A stretch of 64,000 nucleotides of DNA from Blautia parvula (GTDB lineage Bacteria; Bacillota; Clostridia; Lachnospirales; Lachnospiraceae). The stretch covers positions 6,112,501 through 6,176,500 of the forward strand of contig NZ_CP084061.1 of assembly GCF_020215665.1 (NCBI RefSeq), in the 5' to 3' direction. Of the stretch, positions 54,566-61,800 are shown one piece after another. The notes below the pieces were generated by a model. That model was given only the letters and a program-made list of their open reading frames with translations, was not told the origin of the DNA and searched no databases. Numbering within the stretch: the first letter of the stretch is position 1; every line of letters starts with the position of its first letter. The position numbers and the translations under genes were made by a program.

Positions 54566-54614
54566 GTCCGAAATGACGAATTTCGGACCGCTTTTCCCAT
54601 AAAAACATGGGAAA
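54566..54614 (+). terminator. Tandem hairpins after the aldo/keto reductase gene
   Basis: GTCCGAAA/TTTCGGAC (54566-54573 with 54581-54588) followed by CGCTTTT, then TTTCCCAT/ATGGGAAA (54593-54600 with 54607-54614). Confidence 0.75.
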
Positions 54615-54646
54615 CCCCCAATTTTCATGATTTTTACCATTCTTAC

Positions 54647-54675
54647 TTGACTAATATTCCCAAAATGATTAAAAT
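54647..54675 (+). promoter_or_regulatory. Promoter of ppdK
   Basis: -35 TTGACT (54647-54652), 17 nt, -10 TAAAAT (54670-54675). A GCGGGC-TTT-GCCCGC hairpin (54685-54699) forms at the very 5' end of the transcript and may stabilise it. Confidence 0.75.
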
Positions 54676-54772
54676 AGGTTGTGTGCGGGCTTTGCCCGCC
54701 GGCGTGATACGGCAGAGGGGGATACGCTTCTCTGTACAAGTCATACAACTACTTTTAGGAGGAATGTTCAAA

Positions 54773-57397
54773 ATGGCAAAATGGGTTTACTTATTTAGTG
54801 AAGGAAACGCCAACATGAGAAACCTGCTCGGTGGTAAAGGTGCCAACCTGGCAGAAATGACCAACTTAGGTATGCCGATTCCGCAGGGCTTCACTGTAAC
54901 AACTGAAGCTTGTACAAACTATTACGACAATGGCAAAAAAATCTCTGAAGAAATCCAGGGTCAGATTTTTGAGGCTCTGACAGAACTGGAAAAAATTCAG
55001 GGAAAGAAATTTGGAGATAATGAAGATCCGTTACTGGTATCTGTACGTTCTGGTGCGAGAGCATCTATGCCTGGTATGATGGATACCATCCTGAACCTGG
55101 GTCTGAACGACATCGCAGTGGAAGGTTTTGCTAAAAAAACCGGAAACCCGAGATTCGCATATGATTCCTACAGACGTTTTATCCAGATGTACTCTGACGT
55201 AGTTATGGAAGTGCCGAAATCTTTCTTTGAAAAAATCATTGATGAAGTAAAAGAAGCAAAAGGCGTTCAGTACGATACAGAGTTAACTGTAGATGATTTA
55301 AAAGAGCTGGTGCAGAGATTCAAAGCTATCTACTCTGAGGAGATGAATGGTGAAGAATTCCCGCAGGATCCGAAGGAGCAGTTACTGGGAGCAGTAAAAG
55401 CTGTATTCCGTTCCTGGGACAACCCGCGTGCTATTGTATACCGCCGTATGAACGACATCCCGGGAGACTGGGGAACAGCCGTTAACGTGCAGGCAATGGT
55501 ATTCGGTAACATGGGCGAGACATCCGGTACAGGTGTTGCGTTTACACGTAACCCATCCACAGGTGAAAAAGGTATCTATGGTGAGTACCTGATCAACGCT
55601 CAGGGTGAAGACGTTGTTGCCGGTGTTCGTACACCGCAGCCAATCAGCAAACTGGCAGAAGACCTGCCGAAATGCTACAAACAGTTCATGGAACTGGCTA
55701 TGAAACTGGAAAACCATTACCGCGATATGCAGGATATGGAATTCACAATTCAGGAAGGAAAACTGTACTTCCTGCAGACACGTAACGGTAAGAGAACTGC
55801 TCCGGCAGCTATCCAGATCGCCTGCGACCTGGTAGACGAAGGCATGATCACACCGGAAGAGGCAGTTTGCCGTATTGAAGCAAAATCCCTGGATCAGTTA
55901 CTGCATCCTACCTTTAATGCAGATGCATTAAAAGCAGGCGAAGTGATCGGTTCCGCTCTGCCGGCATCTCCTGGTGCTGCAGCAGGTAAAGTTTACTTCA
56001 CAGCTGACGAAGCAAAAGCTGCTCACGAAGCCGGCGAAAGAGTTATCCTGGTTCGTCTGGAGACATCTCCGGAAGATATCGAGGGTATGCACGCTGCTCA
56101 GGGTATCCTGACTGTACGTGGTGGTATGACTTCTCACGCAGCCGTAGTTGCACGTGGTATGGGAACATGCTGTGTATCCGGTTGTGGAGAGATCAAGATC
56201 AACGAAGAAGAGAAATGGTTTACATTAGGCGGATATACATTCAAAGAAGGAGATTACATCTCCCTGGATGGAACATCCGGTAAAATCTATAAAGGTGATA
56301 TCCAGACAGAGGAAGCTTCTGTAGGCGGAAACTTCGGCCGCATCATGAGATGGGCTGACCAGTTCCGTAAACTGCAGGTTCGTACCAATGCAGATACACC
56401 GGTTGATACAGAAAATGCTGTAAAACTGGGTGCAGAAGGTATCGGACTTTGCCGTACAGAGCATATGTTCTTTGAGCCGGATCGTATTCCGAAGATTCGT
56501 AAGATGATCCTGTCTGACAATGTAGAAGCAAGAGAAGCAGCCCTGAATGAGCTGATTCCTTTCCAGAAAGCAGACTTCAAGGCTATGTACAAAGCTCTGA
56601 GAGGACGCCCGATGACTGTTCGTTACTTAGATCCGCCGCTTCATGAGTTCGTTCCGACAGATCCGGAAGACATCAAAGCACTGGCTGACGATATGGGTCT
56701 GACAGCAGAAGAAGTACAGGCTAAGTGTGATGAACTGCACGAGTTCAACCCAATGATGGGTCATCGTGGATGCCGTCTGGCTGTTACCTATCCGGAAATT
56801 GCCAAGATGCAGACAAGAGCCGTGATCGAAGCTGCTATCGAAGTAAAAGAAGAGATGGGATATGATATCGTTCCGGAGATCATGATTCCGTTAGTAGGCG
56901 AGAAGAAAGAGCTGAAATTCGTGAAAGATGTTGTTGTTGCAACAGCAGAGGAAGTTATGAAAGAGAAAGGCGAATACATCAACTACCATGTAGGAACCAT
57001 GATCGAGATTCCTCGTGCAGCTCTGACAGCAGATGAGATCGCTGAGGAAGCAGAATTCTTCTCCTTCGGTACCAACGACTTAACTCAGATGACATTCGGT
57101 TTCTCCCGTGATGACGCTGGTAAGTTCTTAGGTTCCTACTACAGCAACAAGATTTACGAATCTGACCCATTTGCAAAACTGGATCAGACAGGTGTAGGCC
57201 AGTTAGTACAGATGGCTGCAGAAAAAGGACGTAAGACAAACCCGACTCTGAAAATGGGTATCTGCGGCGAGCACGGCGGAGATCCGTCTTCCGTAGAGTT
57301 CTGCCACAAAGTGGGTCTGAACTACGTTTCCTGCTCACCGTTCCGTGTGCCGATCGCAAGACTTGCAGCAGCACAGGCAGCGCTGAATAATAAATAA
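54773..57397 (+). CDS. ppdK: Pyruvate, phosphate dikinase
   Basis: Interconverts ATP, Pi and pyruvate with AMP, PPi and phosphoenolpyruvate. Start chosen at ATG 54773 (874 aa) with AGGAGG 10 nt before. This makes the phospho-carrier His (GGMTSHAAVVARG) residue 455, the same number as in the Clostridium symbiosum enzyme, which supports it. N-terminal ATP-grasp domain (GGKGANLAEM, SVRSGARASMPGMMDTILNLG), swivelling His domain, C-terminal PEP/pyruvate barrel (GLCRTEHMF, MGHRGCRLA, FSFGTNDLTQM, GICGEHGGDPSS with catalytic Cys). Codon use is as biased as in nifJ, so it is highly expressed. Confidence 0.96.
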   Translation: MAKWVYLFSEGNANMRNLLGGKGANLAEMTNLGMPIPQGFTVTTEACTNYYDNGKKISEEIQGQIFEALTELEKIQGKKFGDNEDPLLVSVRSGARASMPGMMDTILNLGLNDIAVEGFAKKTGNPRFAYDSYRRFIQMYSDVVMEVPKSFFEKIIDEVKEAKGVQYDTELTVDDLKELVQRFKAIYSEEMNGEEFPQDPKEQLLGAVKAVFRSWDNPRAIVYRRMNDIPGDWGTAVNVQAMVFGNMGETSGTGVAFTRNPSTGEKGIYGEYLINAQGEDVVAGVRTPQPISKLAEDLPKCYKQFMELAMKLENHYRDMQDMEFTIQEGKLYFLQTRNGKRTAPAAIQIACDLVDEGMITPEEAVCRIEAKSLDQLLHPTFNADALKAGEVIGSALPASPGAAAGKVYFTADEAKAAHEAGERVILVRLETSPEDIEGMHAAQGILTVRGGMTSHAAVVARGMGTCCVSGCGEIKINEEEKWFTLGGYTFKEGDYISLDGTSGKIYKGDIQTEEASVGGNFGRIMRWADQFRKLQVRTNADTPVDTENAVKLGAEGIGLCRTEHMFFEPDRIPKIRKMILSDNVEAREAALNELIPFQKADFKAMYKALRGRPMTVRYLDPPLHEFVPTDPEDIKALADDMGLTAEEVQAKCDELHEFNPMMGHRGCRLAVTYPEIAKMQTRAVIEAAIEVKEEMGYDIVPEIMIPLVGEKKELKFVKDVVVATAEEVMKEKGEYINYHVGTMIEIPRAALTADEIAEEAEFFSFGTNDLTQMTFGFSRDDAGKFLGSYYSNKIYESDPFAKLDQTGVGQLVQMAAEKGRKTNPTLKMGICGEHGGDPSSVEFCHKVGLNYVSCSPFRVPIARLAAAQAALNNK

Positions 57398-57421
57398 TCT
57401 ATTTTGCCAATAGAATAAATG

Positions 57422-57485
57422 TACGCGAAAGCGTATTGTGTCCAAGCAGAGGCTCCCCCGTATGAAAATGCGGGGGAGTTATTTC
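57422..57485 (+). terminator. ppdK terminator with preceding GNRA hairpin
   Basis: CTCCCCCG/CGGGGGAG (57453-57460 with 57471-57478) followed by TTATTT. Upstream is a small TACGC-GAAA-GCGTA hairpin (57422-57435). Confidence 0.8.
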
Positions 57486-57528
57486 ATGTCAGTAAGAGAA
57501 CAGGAATCACGAAAGGCAGGACTATAAA

Positions 57529-58755
57529 ATGCTGCAGCCATACTTTTTAGAGCATATGGTAAATCTGATCCATACTCCGTTTCATTTATTTAGTACAGAT
57601 AAAGAAATTATACAGAAATTCGGTGCCAGGGACATAGAAACTTTGATTTTCGAGAAAAATCCGGAATTTGTGGAGAAAGTATTTTCCCAAAAAAGTGAAC
57701 AGCATCCGGTTATTTTCACGGAGAGCAGCCTGGTCTATGCAATATTTGCCCAAGGGCTGTCAAAGGGAGCGGTAATCATAGCCGGTCCGGTAACGATCGG
57801 TCCTCTGAGCCAGGAAATTCTCATTCAAATCCGCAGATACTATAACCTGGGAAGGAAGAGCGGTTACATACCTCCTGTCTGTCCTCTGGACAAGTTCGTT
57901 TCCGGAGTTTTGCTTCTGCACTGGCATCTCACCGGTGAAGAGCTGTCGGCGGCCCGGCTGTGGAAAAGAAACCAGCAAAATTATACAGCCACCATGAATT
58001 TACAGAACCGCATCTCCCAGGATATTTTTGAACGGCAGGAAAGCGCGGGTCTGCATAACCCTTATGAGCAGGAACTGCGGGAACTGGACAGCATTGAAAA
58101 GGGCGATATCCAGGCTCTGACAAAGAGTATATCAGAGACTTATGAGGGAGAGATCGGAGTCCTTGCAAAAGATCCGCTCCGTTCCCATAAAAATGTGGCG
58201 GTTGGCAATATCACGCTGGCATCAAGAGCCGCCATCCGGGGAGGAATCAGCGTGGAGAAATCCTTTTCCCTGGCAGACAGCCTCATTCAGCAGGTGGAGG
58301 AGATTGATAATGTTCCTGAGGTGGAGGCATTTAAGCGCGAGGCGCAGTTTGTCTATGCCAGGCTTGTGGATGAAGAGAACATACAGGGAGGAGAGAAGCA
58401 GAAGACAAAGACAAATCCTCTGATCGGACAGGTAAAGGATTACATATTCAGTCATCTGCATGATCCCATTCAGGTAGCTGACATTGCGGAACATATGGAT
58501 ATCAATGCAGACTATCTGTCCCATCTTTTCAGCTCTCAGGAAAAGATCACCATCACCAATTACATCCGCAGAGAGAAAGTGCGGAGGGGAGAAAATCTTT
58601 TAAAGTATTCGGATTACCGGATTCAGGAAATTGCCTTTTATCTTGGATTCTGCTCCCAAAGCCATTTCGCCAGGGCATTTCAGCAGGTGGTGGGTATGAA
58701 TCCCAATGAGTACAGAAGGAAATTCGGAAATAGGAAAAAATGGAAAATGAAATAA
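57529..58755 (+). CDS. AraC family regulator, likely activator of the galactanase gene
   Basis: 408 aa. The C-terminal AraC/XylS domain (about 305-400) has two helix-turn-helices (QVADIAEHMDINADYLSHLFS and YRIQEIAFYLGFCSQSHFARAFQQVVGMNPNEYR). The N-terminal 290 residues form a sensor region I do not recognise; no membrane helix or receiver is seen. It sits 143 bp upstream of the GH30-GH43 gene. A perfect direct repeat of 12 bp lies next to that gene's -35 region, so it probably activates it in response to a galactan-derived sugar (inference). Confidence 0.88.
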   Translation: MLQPYFLEHMVNLIHTPFHLFSTDKEIIQKFGARDIETLIFEKNPEFVEKVFSQKSEQHPVIFTESSLVYAIFAQGLSKGAVIIAGPVTIGPLSQEILIQIRRYYNLGRKSGYIPPVCPLDKFVSGVLLLHWHLTGEELSAARLWKRNQQNYTATMNLQNRISQDIFERQESAGLHNPYEQELRELDSIEKGDIQALTKSISETYEGEIGVLAKDPLRSHKNVAVGNITLASRAAIRGGISVEKSFSLADSLIQQVEEIDNVPEVEAFKREAQFVYARLVDEENIQGGEKQKTKTNPLIGQVKDYIFSHLHDPIQVADIAEHMDINADYLSHLFSSQEKITITNYIRREKVRRGENLLKYSDYRIQEIAFYLGFCSQSHFARAFQQVVGMNPNEYRRKFGNRKKWKMK

Positions 58756-58784
58756 GATATGTGACTTTTGGCTAAGATATGTGA
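58753..58784 (+). promoter_or_regulatory. AraC-type direct repeats at the galactanase promoter
   Basis: TAAGATATGTGA occurs at 58753-58764 and 58773-58784, 12 of 12 identical with 20-bp spacing. The second copy abuts the predicted -35 position (58785-58790), the class II activator arrangement. The first overlaps the end of the araC gene. Confidence 0.65.
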
Positions 58785-58813
58785 TATATTTTAGCCGTTT
58801 TTTTATTTATAAT
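58770..58813 (+). promoter_or_regulatory. araC terminator overlapping the galactanase promoter
   Basis: GGCTAA...TTAGCC (58770-58775 with 58791-58796, plus inner ATAT pairs) followed by T7 is a terminator-like hairpin. The -10 TATAAT (58808-58813) comes directly after, with only a poor -35 (TATATT, 58785-58790). Confidence 0.6.
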
Positions 58814-58898
58814 TAGAAATGGTAGGCAGCATGACCGGCAGGACATGCAGCCCGGGAAATATCTGGGTGTACCAAAAAGGAAAAAAGGAGGAAAGAGA

Positions 58899-61800
58899 AT
58901 GAGAAGTTTTAAAAGAGGGATTGCTGCAGCCACTACCGCAGCACTTTGCCTGACATCCATACCGTTAGGCGGACTTCAACTGGTCTCTGCAGCGGACGCG
59001 GACAGAGTGATCAAGCTTCAGCCGGGCCTGGCATCTACCTTTCATGACACCAATGAGGATGGACTTGGTGAATTTGAGGGATGGGGTACATCACTTTGCT
59101 GGTGGGCAAACCGCCTTGGCTACAGTGATAAGATGACAGAGGAAGCGGCAAGGGTTTTCTTCAGTGATGAGGGCCTGGATATGAACATTGGCCGTTACAA
59201 TGTGGGCGGTGGTGATCTGGTAGGAGAGCCGACAAAAGTGCCGGTAAACGAAAAAGCAGAATTTTACGACCTGGAGACAGAAGGACGCAAACCAGAGTAC
59301 AAAGGCAAAAAAATGTCTGTCGGAACAAATACAGCAATGAAAAGCCTGAAATACACAGTATCTGATGCGGACTTCGGTATTACTAAAGGCAGTGAGGTTG
59401 GTAGCTTTCAGTCGATTGGCTGGATAAACAAACTGGATGACGAGCCAGGCGATGGTGACAATCTGCGTTATACTGTTAAAGCCGAGGAAACAGGAAATTA
59501 TACGGTTAAACTGCTCCTTACTCTTACCGGAAGCAATAAGCGTGATGTAGCAATACGTGTTAACGATGAAAAGGATTATCTTGTCGATGCAGACACCATT
59601 AATAGCCATATCATTGCTTCAGGCAATAATAATATGCTGTTTCTTGTAACAATCTCCGATGTTGCGCTGAATGCAGGAGACAATACGATTAATATCGCCG
59701 GTAAAAGTGACTGGACACTTGATTTTGTAAAAATGGCAGTCATCAAATCCGGTGAGGAAGGCAAACTGCCGGAAGGGGAAGAATTCCTTCACAGTGAGCA
59801 TATCACCCGTTCTGATTCCGCAATTCCGGGATATGCAACGGATGTAACAAAGATAAATGAAAGTGAACATGAGCTTGCATGGTATGAAGAGAATTACGAC
59901 AGAGCCGACGCAAGCTGCGGCTATGCCTGGAATTATAACTGGAAAGCAGATGAAAATCAGATCAATATTTTGAAAGCAGCTGCTGAGGCCAGCGGTGAAG
60001 ACTTCATAGCCGAGGCATTTTCCAATTCCCCGCCGTATTTTATGACAAACAGCGGATGCAGTTCAGGGGCAGTAGATTCCAATAAGGATAATCTAAGGAC
60101 TGACTCTTATCGTGCATTTGCAGTCTATATGGCTGATGTGATCGAGCACTGGAACAAGGAGGGTGTTATCACCTTTCAGAGCACAACACCTATGAATGAG
60201 CCGTATACAAGTTACTGGGGAGCTTACAGCAATAAGCAGGAAGGCTGCCATTTTGACCAGGGAGAATCCCAGTCAAAGATTATTGAGATGCTGAATGAAG
60301 AGCTGAAGAAGCGGGAAATCAATATCATAATCTGTGGCACAGATGAGACAAGTATTGATACGGCCATTACCTCCTACAATGCTCTTTCTGATGAAGCAAA
60401 AGGAATCATCCAGAGAATCGACACACATACATACGGCGGTTCCAGACGTGCTGAGCTGAAAGAACTGGCAGAGAAGGAAAACAAGAATCTGTGGATGTCA
60501 GAGGTTGACGGTGCCTATACTGCAGGAACAGATGCAGGAGAGATGAGCGCAGCCCTTGGTCTGGCAAAACAAATGATGACAGATGTAAACGGACTGAAAG
60601 CAAATGCATGGATTTTATGGAATGCCATTGATATGCATGTGGATAAAGAGATAAAAACAAGCAGCGATGCGGATTATGCCAGTCTGGAAGAGCTCTATAA
60701 CCGTGTTAACATGAACAGCGGATACTGGGGAATCGCCATCGGCGATCATGACAATCAGGAAATACTGCTTACAAAGAAATATTATGCATATGGCCAGTTA
60801 TCCAGATATATTCGTCCCGGATATACAATTATCGGTTCCAGCGATGACACACTGGCAGCATATGATCCGGAAAGCGGAAAAGTTGTCGTTGTGGCAGTGA
60901 ACACAGCAGGAGAGGACAAAACATGGAAATTTGATCTGTCCAGCTTCAGTACCATGGGCGACAATGTGACTGCTATACGTACAAGCGGAACATTAAAAGA
61001 CGGTGAAAACTGGGCTGATGTGTCTTCAGAAGATACCATTGCGGCAGACACTGCAAAGAAGAGTATTACTGCAGTACTGAAGGCAAATTCCATCACAACT
61101 TATATTGTGGACGGTGTGACTTATGACAGCAGTACAGAAGAAATCGTCAGGATTGATGATGTAAATGTATATACTGTGGAAGGCGTTGCAGCAGAACTGC
61201 CGGATACGGTAGAAGTGGTTACAAACAAAAACAATACGCTGGAGAAAAAAGTTACATGGGATCTGGAAGGCGTTGACCTGACAAAAGATACAAAAGTTAC
61301 AGGTACCGTGGAAGGCACCACAATGACAGCAACCGCTAACGTACAGGTTGTGGCTCCAAACATGATTTATTTCATTGACTGTAACAGCCCGGAATCTCCA
61401 AAATACGCAGCTATGGACCAGTATGCAGATCTTTTAAATGAAACAGCAGATCAGGCGTATACAGAAGGTTCATGGGGATACCTAGATGAATATGGTAAGT
61501 ATAACGGAACGGTGACGGATGAATATGATACAGGTTGGTATGCGAATAAAGATCAGGTAATTAAGTATACCATTCCGCTGGAAGCGGGTAATTACAAAGT
61601 TAATTTTGGCTTTAAGGAGTGGTGGAATCAGCAGCGAGAAATGGTTATTACTGCAGAACAGGACGGAAAAACTGTAGAGATTGGAAAAACCAACACTTGG
61701 AATGGAAACAACCCGTGGAACACATACTCACAAGATATTACAATTGAAAATGCCGGGGATGTAACATTCTGTTTGGCAAAGCAGAAAAATAACGATCCTG

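Noticed and set aside
61121-61363. Short minus-strand frames opposite the galactanase
   Set aside because: Low-complexity Ser/Thr/Val translations and no start signals; they mirror the plus-strand codon pattern.
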